From the NCBI RefSeq assembly GCF_900105555.1, contig NZ_FNTZ01000001.1:4281001-4345000 (forward strand): a stretch of DNA of 64,000 bases. The letters are read 5' to 3'. The position numbers were made by a program, and so were the translations under genes. This document shows positions 25,908 to 35,912 of this stretch, in pieces. Source of the DNA: Pseudomonas coleopterorum. GTDB lineage: Bacteria > Pseudomonadota > Gammaproteobacteria > Pseudomonadales > Pseudomonadaceae. The notes beneath the pieces were generated by a model. It saw only the letters and a program-made list of their open reading frames with translations. It was not told the origin of the DNA and did no database searches. The stretch's first letter is position 1, and the number at the start of each line of letters is the position of its first letter.

Positions 25908-28037
25908 TCACACCGCCGCCGGCTGCACGCCCGCGCTGACCAATGGAAAATCGCTGGCGGCCTGCGCGGTCAACGGCCGGGCAATGACAAAGCCCTGGAT
26001 CCACTCGCAGCCAGCAGCGCGCAGCCACCGACACTGCTCGGCGGTCTCCACCCCTTCGGCGATCACCGTGATGTCGAAAGCGTTGCAGGCCTGGATCACG
26101 CTGCGTGCGAACACACCATCAGGGTGAGAGTCAGGCAACTTGGCAATCAGGTGACGGTCCAGCTTGAGCGTGTCGATGGGCAGATCGCGCAGCAGCTTCA
26201 GCGAACACGGGCCGGTGCCGAAATCGTCCAGGGCGATGCGCACGCCCAGGTTGCGCAGCTGGTGCAGCTGTGCGGTGGCCTGGGCCAGGTTGTGCATCAG
26301 GGAAGACTCCACCACTTCCACTTCGAGCTGCTGCGGGCGCAACCCGTGCAAGGCGATGGCGCGCTGCAGCTCGGAGACCAGATTGGGCATGGCGAACTGG
26401 GCGTTGCTGAGGCTGATGCTGAGTACCAGCTCGTCGGGAAAGAGGTTGAACCAGGCGCGACGCTGGGCGGCGCCCTCGGTGTAGATCCAGCTCGACAGGC
26501 GGCTGATCAACCGCGCTTGTTCGAGCAGGGGAATGAACAGCCCCGGCTGCACGTCGCCGACACTGGGATGGCACCAGCGCAACAGCGCTTCGAAACCGCG
26601 CAGACGACCGTCGAGCAGCGACACCTGCGGCTGGTAGACCAGGCTGAAATCGCGGTTCTCGATGGCTTCGCCGACACTGGTTTCCAGCAGCAGACGCGAT
26701 CGCGCCCGACCGTTCAAATCCTGGTCGTAGTAACGGTATTGCTGACGGCCCGCCTGCTTTGCGGCATACATGGCAATGTCGGCGGCGCGCAGCAGGCTGT
26801 CCAGGTTGGCGCCGCACTCGGGATAGGTGGCGATGCCGATGCTCACGCCCAGATTGATGTCCACCCCGTCCACGGTCTGTTCCATGGCGATGCGTTCCAT
26901 GAGTTTTTCCGCCACCTTGGCGGCCTGCTCGGGGTAGTCGAGGTTGTCCAGCAGCGCGGTGAATTCGTCACCGCCCAGGCGGGCCACCACATCGAAGGGG
27001 CGCAGCACGGCCTTGATCTGTTCGGCCACCCAGCGCAAGGCCCGGTCGCCCGCGTCATGGCCATGACGGTCGTTGATCCGCTTGAAACCGTCCATGTCCA
27101 GATACAGCAAGGCCTGGGCCTTTTCCGCGCGCTCGTTGCGCACCAGGGCGCTCTCCACTGCCTGATAGAAGCCACGGCGGTTGAGCAGCCCGGTCAACGG
27201 GTCTGTGACGGCCTGGTATTCGAGTTGCTGGTGCAGGCTGCGCACCACCGACATGTCCAGGATCGTCACCACCATCGCACGCTGCTCGCCGGGCAACGGC
27301 GCGCATGACAAGGCCACCGGCAGTTGCTGGCCATTGGCCGTGCGCATCAGCCCATCGTGAACGCGGTACGTCGTGCGCGTGCTGTAGGCGCGATAGAAGT
27401 CGGACTCGAACCACACGGGGATCTGCGGCTTGTGCAGATGGTTGGCCAAGGCACCACCCTGCAGTTGCTCGACACTGGCACCGAGCAGGCGCGAGATGGC
27501 CGGGTTGGCAAAGGTGATCAGGCCCTGTTCATTGACCACGAGAATGCCTTCCCCGGCGTTTTCGAGCACCGATGCGTTGAAGGCGCGTGCCGCTTCCAGG
27601 TCCCGGCTCAGGCGCTGCAGGTCGCGTCGGTTGCGCTGCTGCTCGAGCAGGGCCTGGACCTTGGGCCGCAGAATCTGCGGATCGAACGGCTTGAACAGAT
27701 AGTCCACCGCGCCCGTGGCATAGCCCTTGAGCACGGCAGCCTGCGACTGCTCGTTGGCGGTCAGGAAGATGATCGGAGTCAGGCGCGTACGCTGGCTGCC
27801 GCGCATCAGGCGCGCCACTTCGAAACCGTCCATGCCGGGCATCTGCACGTCCAGCAGAACCAGATCGACCTCATGCTCCAGGAGCTTGCCCAACGCTTCC
27901 ACACCGGAAGCGGCAGTGATCACCTGCCAGTCCTGGCGCTCGAGCAGAGCTCTCATGCTCAGCAGGTTTTCCGGGTAATCATCGACCACCAACAACGTAG
28001 AACCGCCGTCCGTGGACGGATAAAGGGCGCATTCCAT
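25908..28037 (-). CDS. Receiver-PAS-GGDEF-EAL cyclic-di-GMP signalling protein
   Basis: 709-residue soluble response regulator. Receiver domain at about 14-130 with phospho-acceptor D63 (LLDVQMPG); PAS domain at about 150-265; GGDEF domain at about 275-440 with intact GGDEF at 355-359 and an RxxD inhibitory site at 346-349; EAL domain at about 450-700 with E483 in FEALLRW and DDFGTG later. Both catalytic signatures look intact, so it could make and degrade c-di-GMP; often one activity dominates. No cognate histidine kinase gene is adjacent, so its input is unknown. Confidence 0.92.
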   Translation of the reverse strand: MECALYPSTDGGSTLLVVDDYPENLLSMRALLERQDWQVITAASGVEALGKLLEHEVDLVLLDVQMPGMDGFEVARLMRGSQRTRLTPIIFLTANEQSQAAVLKGYATGAVDYLFKPFDPQILRPKVQALLEQQRNRRDLQRLSRDLEAARAFNASVLENAGEGILVVNEQGLITFANPAISRLLGASVEQLQGGALANHLHKPQIPVWFESDFYRAYSTRTTYRVHDGLMRTANGQQLPVALSCAPLPGEQRAMVVTILDMSVVRSLHQQLEYQAVTDPLTGLLNRRGFYQAVESALVRNERAEKAQALLYLDMDGFKRINDRHGHDAGDRALRWVAEQIKAVLRPFDVVARLGGDEFTALLDNLDYPEQAAKVAEKLMERIAMEQTVDGVDINLGVSIGIATYPECGANLDSLLRAADIAMYAAKQAGRQQYRYYDQDLNGRARSRLLLETSVGEAIENRDFSLVYQPQVSLLDGRLRGFEALLRWCHPSVGDVQPGLFIPLLEQARLISRLSSWIYTEGAAQRRAWFNLFPDELVLSISLSNAQFAMPNLVSELQRAIALHGLRPQQLEVEVVESSLMHNLAQATAQLHQLRNLGVRIALDDFGTGPCSLKLLRDLPIDTLKLDRHLIAKLPDSHPDGVFARSVIQACNAFDITVIAEGVETAEQCRWLRAAGCEWIQGFVIARPLTAQAASDFPLVSAGVQPAAV

Positions 28038-28224
28038 GCTACTACTCGTTCAGACGGGGCTTGATCCGGAGGCATCCGGAAAATTCATGCATCACTTTAG
28101 ACGGGCCCCGCACAAAGCTGTAGGACAATTTCCAGGTGTTTGCGGCATGGACCGATATCGGCCGATGGACGGCGCGTTTGGTGCAGGGACCGTGGAGCTT
28201 GCGAAACACCCGGCCAAAACGAAA

Positions 28225-28246
28225 GAACCCGCCAATAGGCGGGTTC
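28225..28246 (-). terminator. Rho-independent terminator of fba
   Basis: GAACCCGCC and GGCGGGTTC form a 9-bp stem with an AATA loop. On the minus strand it is followed by TTTCGTTTT, so it ends the fba transcript, 18 bases beyond the stop codon. Confidence 0.85.
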
Positions 28247-28263
28247 TCTGGTCGCGATGACGC

Positions 28264-29328
28264 TTAGTTGACCTTGGCGTTCAACTCGCCGCTGGCGTAG
28301 CGCTGGAACATGCCTTCCAGGGAGATCGGCTTGATCTTCGAGGCGTTGCCCGCGGTGCCGAACGCTTCGTAGCGCGCGATGCACACGTCACGCATGGCTT
28401 TCACGGTTTCGGCGAAATACTTGCGTGGGTCGAACTCGGCCGGGTTCTGCGCCATGAAGCGGCGAATCGCACCGGTGGAGGCCAGGCGCAGGTCGGTATC
28501 GATATTGACCTTGCGCACGCCGTACTTGATGCCCTCGACGATTTCCTCGACCGGCACGCCGTAGGTTTCCTTGATGGCGCCACCGTACTCGTTGATGATC
28601 GCCAGCCATTCCTGCGGTACCGAGGAGGAGCCGTGCATCACCAAGTGAGTATTGGGGATCCGCGCATGGATTGCCTTGATGCGGTCGATGGCCAGGATGT
28701 CGCCAGTAGGCGGCTTGGTGAACTTGTAGGCGCCGTGGCTGGTGCCGATGGCGATGGCCAGGGCGTCGACCTGGGTCTTGGCGACGAAATCAGCCGCTTC
28801 TTCCGGGTCGGTCAGCATCTGGCTGTGATCCAGGATGCCCTCGGCACCCACGCCGTCTTCTTCACCGGCCTGGCCGGTTTCCAGCGAACCCAGGCAGCCC
28901 AGCTCGCCTTCTACCGACACGCCGCAGGCGTGGGCGAAGGAAACGGTCTGCGAGGTCACGCGCACGTTGTAGTCGTAATCGGTCGGGGTTTTGCCGTCGG
29001 TGCCCAGCGAGCCGTCCATCATCACCGAGCTGAAGCCCAGTTGAATCGAACGCTGGCAGATGTCCGGGCTGGTGCCGTGGTCCTGGTGCATGCACACCGG
29101 GATGTGCGGGAATTCCTCGATCGCCGCGAGGATCAGGTGGCGCAGGAACGGGGCACCGGCGTATTTGCGGGCGCCGGCCGACGCCTGGACGATGACGGGG
29201 GAGTCGGTCTTGTCGGCCGCTTCCATGATGGCGCGCATTTGCTCGAGGTTGTTGACGTTGAAAGCTGGTACGCCGTAGCCGAATTCGGCGGCGTGATCCA
29301 GCATCTGCCGCATGCTGATAAGTGCCAT
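28264..29328 (-). CDS. fba: Fructose-bisphosphate aldolase, class II
   Basis: 354-residue zinc-dependent aldolase (class IIB type). It interconverts fructose 1,6-bisphosphate with glyceraldehyde 3-phosphate and dihydroxyacetone phosphate. Metal-binding motif HQDHG is near residue 80 and VMMDGSL follows; a later His in the segment [10 protein letters not shown] is the third metal ligand. GGGAGA lies upstream of the ATG. In Pseudomonas it serves gluconeogenesis, and it follows tktA-epd-pgk in the same direction with small lipoprotein genes between. Confidence 0.97.
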   Translation of the reverse strand: MALISMRQMLDHAAEFGYGVPAFNVNNLEQMRAIMEAADKTDSPVIVQASAGARKYAGAPFLRHLILAAIEEFPHIPVCMHQDHGTSPDICQRSIQLGFSSVMMDGSLGTDGKTPTDYDYNVRVTSQTVSFAHACGVSVEGELGCLGSLETGQAGEEDGVGAEGILDHSQMLTDPEEAADFVAKTQVDALAIAIGTSHGAYKFTKPPTGDILAIDRIKAIHARIPNTHLVMHGSSSVPQEWLAIINEYGGAIKETYGVPVEEIVEGIKYGVRKVNIDTDLRLASTGAIRRFMAQNPAEFDPRKYFAETVKAMRDVCIARYEAFGTAGNASKIKPISLEGMFQRYASGELNAKVN

Positions 29329-29431
29329 TATTATGTGTCTCCCGGTTCAGGGTCGTTGATCGTTGCAGCTCACCGCAGGCGGCCGCTATTGAAGTAATGC
29401 CTATCATCGGGCAGGCCCTGGGGCCCAGCCG

Positions 29432-29758
29432 TCACGGAGCCTTGCAACCCCGGCCAATCAAATCGTCGGTAGCGACCCAGTACACCAGGCCTTCGTCACC
29501 TTTCTTGTGGAACGCCAGCACACCATCGCTGAACAATTCACCCTCGGCACCGGCCTGAGGGGTCAACGCATACTCCTTGTCGCTGCCCGCCAGGCGCACT
29601 TGCATCGCGCTCTTGTCGGCGGCGCTGTAGCGCCATTGCACATCGACTTGGCTGTCACATTGCCAGCGTGTCCAATTAGGAGACACCGGCATCTGTTTGT
29701 CCATATAGGCGCAGCCGGACAGCAGCGCCAAGACCATTATCGCCATACCGCCTTTCAT
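29432..29758 (-). CDS. MliC-like lipoprotein (putative C-type lysozyme inhibitor)
   Basis: 108-residue lipoprotein with a lipobox LSGC at residues 13-16. The mature part resembles the MliC/COG3895 beta-barrel: one Cys near the N-terminus (WQCDSQ) and one at the end (RGCKAP), which could form the family's disulphide, and a central GAEGELFSDG turn. The exact lysozyme-binding motif SGxxY is not present, so inhibition is uncertain. GAGGT precedes the ATG. It is one of three consecutive small lipoprotein genes between pgk and fba. Confidence 0.65.
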   Translation of the reverse strand: MKGGMAIMVLALLSGCAYMDKQMPVSPNWTRWQCDSQVDVQWRYSAADKSAMQVRLAGSDKEYALTPQAGAEGELFSDGVLAFHKKGDEGLVYWVATDDLIGRGCKAP

Positions 29759-29805
29759 TCATATACCTCGAAGCGCGGGGCACTGCTGCCCCATGCAGCA
29801 CTGGC

Positions 29806-30018
29806 TCAGGCCCCACAATCCTGCGCCGTGTTCTGAGTACTGGCCGGCGCGCCCGTGGAGTTGGTCTGCACGCGCTGATCATCTTGTGTGGTCGGCGTGA
29901 CCACTGCCGCCGGGCTGAACACTTCACAGGCGCTGCCTGCGCCGGAACTCATGCAACCGCTGGATAGCACTGCTGCCAGCAGGGTGACCAAGCCGAGTGT
30001 TGCGGAACCGATCTTCAT
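29806..30018 (-). CDS. Small lipoprotein, unknown function
   Basis: 70-residue protein with a clear lipoprotein signal peptide and lipobox SSGC at residues 19-22. The mature part is low-complexity, rich in Thr, Ser, Gln and Ala, with two further Cys. AAGGAG six bases before the ATG supports translation. No family recognised. Confidence 0.65.
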   Translation of the reverse strand: MKIGSATLGLVTLLAAVLSSGCMSSGAGSACEVFSPAAVVTPTTQDDQRVQTNSTGAPASTQNTAQDCGA

Positions 30019-30097
30019 GGTGAACTCCTTGTGCCAAAGGCGGTGATAATCGTGAAACTCACCACAGAAGACCGCTGGCGAGCACTATTGGTTGCCC

Positions 30098-30319
30098 TCA
30101 AGGACAACCGGGTGCCTGCGCCTGCTGTTCCGGCTCGTAGCGCTCCAGCGCCTCGGGCCCCATGCGTTTGCCCACCACCGGGATGCTTTCGGCTTGCCAC
30201 TGCGACTGCGAACAGCCTCCAGGGGTCGCTGACGGCTCGTCGTCAATCGAGGTTGCCGGCGCACCGGAACAACCGGCCAGCAGGCCGACCAGCAACGCCA
30301 GAGTGGCAGCCTTGAGCAT
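30098..30319 (-). CDS. Small lipoprotein, unknown function
   Basis: 73-residue protein with lipobox LAGC at about residues 14-17 after a short basic/hydrophobic signal. The mature part has two more Cys (GGCSQ and APGCP) that could pair. ATG 30319 follows GAGGAGA, which decides it over 30340. It starts 27 bases after the pgk stop, so it is probably on the pgk transcript. No family recognised. Confidence 0.65.
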   Translation of the reverse strand: MLKAATLALLVGLLAGCSGAPATSIDDEPSATPGGCSQSQWQAESIPVVGKRMGPEALERYEPEQQAQAPGCP

Positions 30320-30346
30320 CCGTCTCTCCTCGAAACTCACAGGGCG

Positions 30347-31510
30347 TCAGGCCTTGGCACGCTGTTCCAGCATTTCCACGGCCGGCAGGACCTTGCCCTC
30401 GACGAATTCGAGAAACGCACCGCCACCGGTCGAAATGTAGGAAATGTCTTCAGCGACGCCGTACTTGTCGATGGCCGCCAGGGTGTCACCGCCACCGGCG
30501 ATGGAAAAGGCTGGGCTCTGCGCGATCGCCTTGGCCAGCACTTGGGTACCGTTGCCGAACTGATCGAACTCGAAGACGCCTACCGGGCCGTTCCACAGGA
30601 TGGTCTTGGACGATTTGAGCAACTCGGCGAACTGTTCGGCGGTCTGTGGGCCGATGTCGAGGATCATGTCGTCATCGGCCACATCGGCGATGAGCTTGAC
30701 CGTGGCTTCGGCGCTTTCGGCGAACTCCTTGGCCACCACCACGTCGACCGGCAACGGGACGCTGACCTTGGCAGCGATGGCGCGCGCGGTGTCCAGCAGG
30801 TCAGGCTCGTACAGCGACTTGCCGACCTTGTGCCCGGCCGCGGCCAGGAAGGTGTTGGCGATGCCACCGCCGACGATCAACTGATCGCAGATGGCGCTGA
30901 GGCTGTTGAGCACGTCCAGCTTGGTCGACACCTTGGAACCGGCGACGATGGCCGCCATCGGCTTGGCCGGGGCACCCAGTGCCTTGCCCAGTGCCTCCAG
31001 TTCGGCGGCCAGCAGCGGACCGGCAGCGGCCACCTTGGCGAACTTGGCCACGCCATGGGTGGAGCCCTCGGCGCGATGCGCGGTGCCGAACGCGTCCATC
31101 ACGAACACGTCGCACAGGTCGGCGTACTTCTGCGCCAGCTCATCGGCGTTCTTTTTTTCGCCCTTGTTGAAGCGCACATTCTCGAACAGCACGACAGAGC
31201 CGGGCTCGACCTGAACGCCGCCCAGATAGTCGGCCACCAGCGGCACGTCGCGGCCCAGTGCCTTGCTCAGGTACTCGGCGACCGGCTTGAGGCTGTTCTC
31301 GGCCGAGAACTCGCCTTCGGTGGGCCGGCCCAAGTGCGAGCAGACCATTACCGCTGCGCCCTTCTCCAGAGCCAGCTTGATGGTGGGCAACGAGGCGACG
31401 ATGCGCGCGTCGCTGGTTACCTTGCCATCCTTGACGGGCACGTTGAGGTCTTCGCGAATCAATACGCGCTTACCTTGCAGGTCGAGGTCGGTCATCTTCA
31501 ACACGGTCAT
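30347..31510 (-). CDS. pgk: Phosphoglycerate kinase
   Basis: 387-residue enzyme of glycolysis/gluconeogenesis, transferring phosphate between 1,3-bisphosphoglycerate and ADP. N-terminal signature [11 protein letters not shown] is near residues 15-25; substrate-binding HLGRP near 60; the nucleotide-site motif [13 protein letters not shown] is near residues 345-357. ATG 31510 follows AAGGA; the longer frame reads into epd. It starts 14 bases after the epd stop, so the two are co-transcribed. Confidence 0.97.
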   Translation of the reverse strand: MTVLKMTDLDLQGKRVLIREDLNVPVKDGKVTSDARIVASLPTIKLALEKGAAVMVCSHLGRPTEGEFSAENSLKPVAEYLSKALGRDVPLVADYLGGVQVEPGSVVLFENVRFNKGEKKNADELAQKYADLCDVFVMDAFGTAHRAEGSTHGVAKFAKVAAAGPLLAAELEALGKALGAPAKPMAAIVAGSKVSTKLDVLNSLSAICDQLIVGGGIANTFLAAAGHKVGKSLYEPDLLDTARAIAAKVSVPLPVDVVVAKEFAESAEATVKLIADVADDDMILDIGPQTAEQFAELLKSSKTILWNGPVGVFEFDQFGNGTQVLAKAIAQSPAFSIAGGGDTLAAIDKYGVAEDISYISTGGGAFLEFVEGKVLPAVEMLEQRAKA

Positions 31511-31524
31511 TGCGTTCAGTCCTT

Positions 31525-32580
31525 TCAAGCTCGTTTGGAATTGTTCATGACGCGCAGGTAGTGCCCCGCGACGTCGAGCATACGATTGGCGAAGCCCCAT
31601 TCGTTGTCGAACCAGGCCAGCAGGTTCACCAGGCGCGGCCCGGATACACGGGTCTGGCTGGCATCGACGATGGCCGAATGGGGGTCGTGGTTGAAATCAC
31701 AACTGGCGTGCGGCAGCTCAGTGTAGGCCAGCAGACCTTGCAGCGGGCCGCTGCCTGCGGCTTCACGCAGGATCCGGTTGACCTCGACGGCACAGGTGTC
31801 GCGCGCCATCTGCAGGGTAATGTCCAGGCATGACACGTTGACGGTCGGCACGCGCACAGCTTTGGCCTGGATCCGGCCGGCAAGTTCCGGCAACAGGCGT
31901 TCGATACCGCGGGCCAGGCCGGTGGAAACCGGAATGACCGACTGGAAGGCCGAGCGCGTGCGGCGCAGGTCTTCGTGGTGATAGGCATCGATCACCGGCT
32001 GGTCGTTCATGGCCGAGTGAATGGTGGTGATGGACACGTATTCCAGGCCAATGGCCTGATCCAGCAGGCGCAGCAGCGGCACGCCGCAGTTGGTGGTGCA
32101 GGACGCGTTGGACACCAGCTTTTCGTGCCCGGTGAGGCAGTCCTGGTTGATGCCGAACACGATGGTGGCATCGACATCGGCCTCGCTGGCCATGGGCTGG
32201 GAAAACAGCACGGCCGGTGCGCCGGCAGCCAGAAAACGCTGGCCGTCGGCGCGGGTGTTGTAGGCCCCGGAGCATTCGAGCACCAGGTCGATGTCCAGCG
32301 CAGCCCAGTCGATCGCCTCGGGCGTGGCGCTGCGGATGACCCGTATGGGGCGCCCGTTGATCAACAGATGGTCGGCTTCGACCGTGACTTCACCGGGAAA
32401 ACGTCCGTGGGTCGAGTCGAAGCGCGTGAGGTATTCGAGACTGGCCATGTCGGCCAGGTCGTTTATCGCCACTACCTCGAAGTCAGCCTGCGCGCCGCGC
32501 TCGCACAACGCACGCAGCACGCAACGGCCAATCCGGCCGTAACCGTTGAGGGCGACTCTGTAGGGGCGTTTCTGAGACAT
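31525..32580 (-). CDS. epd: Erythrose-4-phosphate dehydrogenase
   Basis: 351-residue GAPDH-family enzyme. NAD-binding motif NGYGRIGR is near residues 9-16 and the catalytic Cys is in SNASCTTNC near residue 155. Position between tktA and pgk is the standard context for epd, whose product makes 4-phosphoerythronate for pyridoxal phosphate biosynthesis. It could alternatively be an additional GAPDH, but context and the motif pattern favour Epd. A REP pair separates it from tktA. Confidence 0.92.
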   Translation of the reverse strand: MSQKRPYRVALNGYGRIGRCVLRALCERGAQADFEVVAINDLADMASLEYLTRFDSTHGRFPGEVTVEADHLLINGRPIRVIRSATPEAIDWAALDIDLVLECSGAYNTRADGQRFLAAGAPAVLFSQPMASEADVDATIVFGINQDCLTGHEKLVSNASCTTNCGVPLLRLLDQAIGLEYVSITTIHSAMNDQPVIDAYHHEDLRRTRSAFQSVIPVSTGLARGIERLLPELAGRIQAKAVRVPTVNVSCLDITLQMARDTCAVEVNRILREAAGSGPLQGLLAYTELPHASCDFNHDPHSAIVDASQTRVSGPRLVNLLAWFDNEWGFANRMLDVAGHYLRVMNNSKRA

Positions 32581-32610
32581 GGAGAGTTACGCCTGAAGTC
32601 ATTCAGATCA

Positions 32611-32700
32611 TGTGGGAGCGGGTTCTACCCGCGAAGAGGACACTGCGGCAGCACATGACTGCGTGTTGTGTTCTTCGCGGGTAGAACCCGCTCCCACAGG
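32611..32700. repeat. REP pair (family 1 variant) between tktA and epd
   Basis: Inverted arms at 32611-32636 and 32673-32698 (TGTGGGAGCGGGTTCTACCC and its complement). The core is GGTTCTACCCGCG instead of GGCTCTGCCCGCG, the same two changes in both arms, so both halves have co-varied. It lies inside the tktA-epd-pgk cluster. Confidence 0.85.
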
Positions 32701-32708
32701 GGTGTGGA

Positions 32709-34706
32709 TCAGTCTTCGAGCAATTCTTCGGCGGTGGCCAGGATGTTCTCCAGGGTGAAGCCGAACTCTTCGAACAGCGCCGGTGCCGGTGCCGACTCGC
32801 CAAAGCTGGTCATGCCGATCACCCGACCTTCAAGGCCCACGTACTTGTACCAGTAGTCGGCGTGCGCTGCCTCGATGGCGATGCGCGCGCTGACCTGCAG
32901 CGGCAGCACCGATTGCTTGTAGCCGGCGTCCTGCGCGTCGAACACGCTGGTGCACGGCATCGACACGACGCGCACATTGCGGCCCTGTTCGGTCAGCTTG
33001 TCGAAGGCTTTGACGGCCAGGCCCACTTCGGAACCGGTGGCGATCAGAATCAGCTCAGGCTCGCCAGCGCAATCCTTGAGCACGTAACCGCCACGAGTGA
33101 TGTCGGCCAACTGGGCCTGATCGCGTGCCTGGTGATCGAGGTTCTGACGCGAGAAGATCAGCGCCGACGGACCGTCGTTGCGCTCCAGGGCGAATTTCCA
33201 TGCTACCGCCGACTCGACCGCATCGGCAGGACGCCAGGTGTCGAGGTTCGGGGTGCAGCGCAGGCTCGCCAGCTGTTCGATCGGCTGGTGGGTCGGACCA
33301 TCTTCGCCCAGACCGATGGAGTCGTGGGTGAACACGTAGATCACGCGCTTCTTCATCAGCGCCGACATGCGTACCGCGTTACGGGCGTATTCCATGAAGA
33401 TCAGGAAGGTCGCGCCGTATGGCACGAAGCCGCCGTGCAGGGCGATCCCGTTCATGATCGCGCTCATGCCGAATTCGCGTACGCCATAATAGATGTAGTT
33501 GCCAGCGGCGTCATCCGCTTCGACACCCTTGCAGCCTTTCCACAGGGTCAGGTTGGAACCGGCCAGGTCGGCCGAGCCGCCGAGGATCTCCGGCAGCAAC
33601 GGACCGAAGGCATTCAAAGCGTTCTGGCTGGCCTTGCGGCTGGCGATGGTCTCGCCCTTGGCAGCCACTTCGGCGATGTAGGCGCTGGCCTTTTCGGAGA
33701 AGTCGGCAGGCAGCTCGCCACTCATGCGGCGCACGAATTCGTTGGCCAATTCAGGGTAGGCAGCAGAGTAGGCGGCGAAGCGCTGATTCCACTCGGCTTC
33801 CAGGGCCACGCCGGCTTCCTTGGCGTCCCATTCCTTGTAGATGTCGGCCGGGATTTCGAACGGGCCGTGGTTCCACTTCAATGCTGCGCGGGTCAGGGCG
33901 ATTTCCTCGGCACCCAGTGGCGCGCCGTGGCAGTCTTCCTTGCCCTGCTTGTTCGGCGAGCCGAAACCGATGGTGGTCTTGCAGCAGATCAGCGTCGGCT
34001 GCTCGCTCTTGCGGGCGGTTTCGATGGCGGTCTTGATTTCGTCCGCATCGTGGCCGTCGACGTTGCGAATCACCTGCCAGCCGTAGGCTTCGAAGCGTTT
34101 CGGCGTGTCGTCGGTGAACCAGCCTTCGACTTCGCCGTCGATGGAAATGCCGTTGTCATCGTAGAAGGCGATCAGCTTGCCCAGGCCCAGGGTACCGGCC
34201 AGCGCGCTCACCTCGTGGGAGATGCCTTCCATCATGCAGCCGTCGCCCAGGAACACGTAGGTGTTGTGGTCGACGATCTTGTGGCCGTCGCGGTTGAACT
34301 GCGCTGCCAGCACTTTCTCCGCGAGCGCAAAGCCCACCGCGTTGGCCAGGCCCTGGCCCAGAGGACCGGTGGTGGTCTCGACGCCTGGGGTGTAGCCGTA
34401 CTCGGGGTGACCCGGCGTGCGGCTGTGCAGCTGGCGGAAGTTCTTCAGGTCTTCGATGCCCAGGTCATAGCCGGTGAGGTGCAGCAGCGAATAGACCAGC
34501 ATCGAGCCATGACCGTTGGACATGACGAAACGGTCGCGGTTGGCGAACGCCGGGTTGGCCGGGTTGTGCTTGAGGAAGTCACGCCACAGTACTTCGGCGA
34601 TATCCGCCATACCCATGGGGGCACCTGGGTGACCGCTGTTGGCTTTTTGCACGGCATCCATGCTCAGTGCACGAATGGCATTGGCGCGCTCACGACGGCT
34701 GGGCAT
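32709..34706 (-). CDS. tktA: Transketolase
   Basis: 665-residue thiamine-diphosphate enzyme of the pentose phosphate pathway. N-terminal [16 protein letters not shown] is near residues 25-40; ThDP motif [12 protein letters not shown] near 154-165; central pyrimidine domain with [21 protein letters not shown] sequence ([14 protein letters not shown], near residue 455). The start at 34706 has a GGAG-type site (CCAGGAGATAAGCG). First gene of the tktA-epd-pgk cluster and divergent from the ArsR-methyltransferase gene. Confidence 0.97.
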   Translation of the reverse strand: MPSRRERANAIRALSMDAVQKANSGHPGAPMGMADIAEVLWRDFLKHNPANPAFANRDRFVMSNGHGSMLVYSLLHLTGYDLGIEDLKNFRQLHSRTPGHPEYGYTPGVETTTGPLGQGLANAVGFALAEKVLAAQFNRDGHKIVDHNTYVFLGDGCMMEGISHEVSALAGTLGLGKLIAFYDDNGISIDGEVEGWFTDDTPKRFEAYGWQVIRNVDGHDADEIKTAIETARKSEQPTLICCKTTIGFGSPNKQGKEDCHGAPLGAEEIALTRAALKWNHGPFEIPADIYKEWDAKEAGVALEAEWNQRFAAYSAAYPELANEFVRRMSGELPADFSEKASAYIAEVAAKGETIASRKASQNALNAFGPLLPEILGGSADLAGSNLTLWKGCKGVEADDAAGNYIYYGVREFGMSAIMNGIALHGGFVPYGATFLIFMEYARNAVRMSALMKKRVIYVFTHDSIGLGEDGPTHQPIEQLASLRCTPNLDTWRPADAVESAVAWKFALERNDGPSALIFSRQNLDHQARDQAQLADITRGGYVLKDCAGEPELILIATGSEVGLAVKAFDKLTEQGRNVRVVSMPCTSVFDAQDAGYKQSVLPLQVSARIAIEAAHADYWYKYVGLEGRVIGMTSFGESAPAPALFEEFGFTLENILATAEELLED

Positions 34707-34833
34707 CGCTTATCTCCTGGGGTCTGTGTAGGCAGGGATACAACAAAGGAGGGCATTTTCCCCCACCGGCAGGGGGTTGGGCAATCGGACATTTACCCTG
34801 AGCGGCAATTGCCGGCCAATGAACCTGCCGAAG

Positions 34834-34857
34834 CAATATCAAAACTTTTTGATATTG
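34834..34857. promoter_or_regulatory. Perfect palindrome in the tktA / ArsR-methyltransferase intergenic region
   Basis: Eleven-base arms CAATATCAAAA and TTTTGATATTG flank a two-base centre (CT). It lies immediately upstream of the predicted -35 box at 34861-34866. ArsR-family repressors bind A/T-rich palindromes of this size, so autoregulation by the adjacent gene is likely. A shorter palindrome, CGGCAATTGCCG, is at 34803-34814. Confidence 0.75.
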
Positions 34858-34860
34858 GTC

Positions 34861-34889
34861 TTGCGACGCCGCCCGTCGCTCTCTAGACT
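34861..34889 (+). promoter_or_regulatory. Predicted sigma-70 promoter of the ArsR-methyltransferase gene
   Basis: TTGCGA (34861-34866) and TAGACT (34884-34889) with a 17-base spacer. Start of transcription would be around 34896, only a few bases before ATG 34899, so the mRNA would have almost no leader. No Shine-Dalgarno sequence is visible before this ATG. Confidence 0.5.
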
Positions 34890-34898
34890 GCCAAGCCT

Positions 34899-35900
34899 AT
34901 GAACCTTCGTGCCCCTGCGTTCGACCATCAGGCAAGTGACGATCTGGCTGCCCTGTGCAAAGCCGGTGGCGACCCCCTGCGCCTGAACGTGCTACGCGCG
35001 CTGGCCAGCGATTCGTTCGGCGTGCTGGAACTGGCGCAGATCTTCGCGGTGGGCCAGTCGGGGATGAGTCATCACCTCAAGGTGCTCGCGCAGGCCGACC
35101 TGGTGGCCACGCGACGCGAAGGCAACGCGATTTTCTATCGTCGCGCCCTGCCCAACGGTCGTGTGCTGGGCGGACGCCTGCACAGCGCCCTGCTCGAGGA
35201 AGTCGACGGGCTGAGCCTGCCGGCCGAGGCCCAGGCGCGCATGGCCGTGGTGCAGCGCCAGCGCGCGGCGGCCAGCGAAGACTTTTTCTCGCGCATGGAA
35301 GAGAAGTTCCGCGCTCAGCAGGACCTTATCGCTGGCCTGCCGCAGTACCGCGAAAGCCTGCTGGCCCTGCTCGACAAACTGAGCTTCGCCCACCAGGCCA
35401 GCGCTCTGGAAGTGGGTCCGGGCGATGGCGGCTTCCTGCCCGAACTGGCCCGACGCTTTGCCCAGGTCACGGCGCAGGACAACAGCCCGGCGATGCTCGA
35501 ACTGGCCCGCCAGGTCTGCCTGCGCGAGCAGTTGAGCAACGTGCGCCTGGAACTGGCCGATGCCTTGGCCCCCACCAGCCTGCGCGCCGACTGCGTGGTG
35601 CTGAACATGGTCCTGCACCATTTCAGCGACCCGGCTCAGGCGCTTGGCCATCTGGCGCAGCGGGTGCAGCCAGGCGGCAGTCTTTTGGTAACAGAATTGT
35701 GCAGCCACAATCAGAGTTGGGCCAAAGAGGCCTGCGGTGATCTCTGGTTGGGGTTCGAACAGGAAGATCTGGCCCGTTGGGCCATCGCTGCGGGGCTCGT
35801 TCCCGGAGAGAGCCTCTACGTGGGCTTACGTAATGGTTTCCAGATTCAGGTCCGCCATTTCTCGCGGCCGGCTGGCGACACTCACCATCGGTCAATTTAG
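34899..35900 (+). CDS. ArsR-family regulator fused to SAM-dependent methyltransferase
   Basis: 333-residue two-domain protein. Residues about 10-95 are an ArsR winged helix (PLRLNVLRALASDSFGVLELA and QSGMSHHLKVLAQADLV). Residues about 140-310 are a class I methyltransferase with motif I EVGPGDGGFLPELA near 170-183. It lies 12 bases upstream of metK in the same direction, which makes SAM or S-adenosylhomocysteine a plausible ligand or substrate. ArsR regulators of the SAM cycle (e.g. SahR) are known in other proteobacteria. No metal-binding ELCVCD motif is present, so metal sensing is unlikely. The gene has a perfect palindrome just upstream. Confidence 0.85.
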   Translation: MNLRAPAFDHQASDDLAALCKAGGDPLRLNVLRALASDSFGVLELAQIFAVGQSGMSHHLKVLAQADLVATRREGNAIFYRRALPNGRVLGGRLHSALLEEVDGLSLPAEAQARMAVVQRQRAAASEDFFSRMEEKFRAQQDLIAGLPQYRESLLALLDKLSFAHQASALEVGPGDGGFLPELARRFAQVTAQDNSPAMLELARQVCLREQLSNVRLELADALAPTSLRADCVVLNMVLHHFSDPAQALGHLAQRVQPGGSLLVTELCSHNQSWAKEACGDLWLGFEQEDLARWAIAAGLVPGESLYVGLRNGFQIQVRHFSRPAGDTHHRSI

Positions 35901-35912
35901 GAAACCGTCGAG

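Noticed and set aside
28225..28246. Hairpin as terminator for the GGDEF-EAL gene
   Set aside because: That gene reads away from the hairpin; the T-tract is on the side that serves fba.
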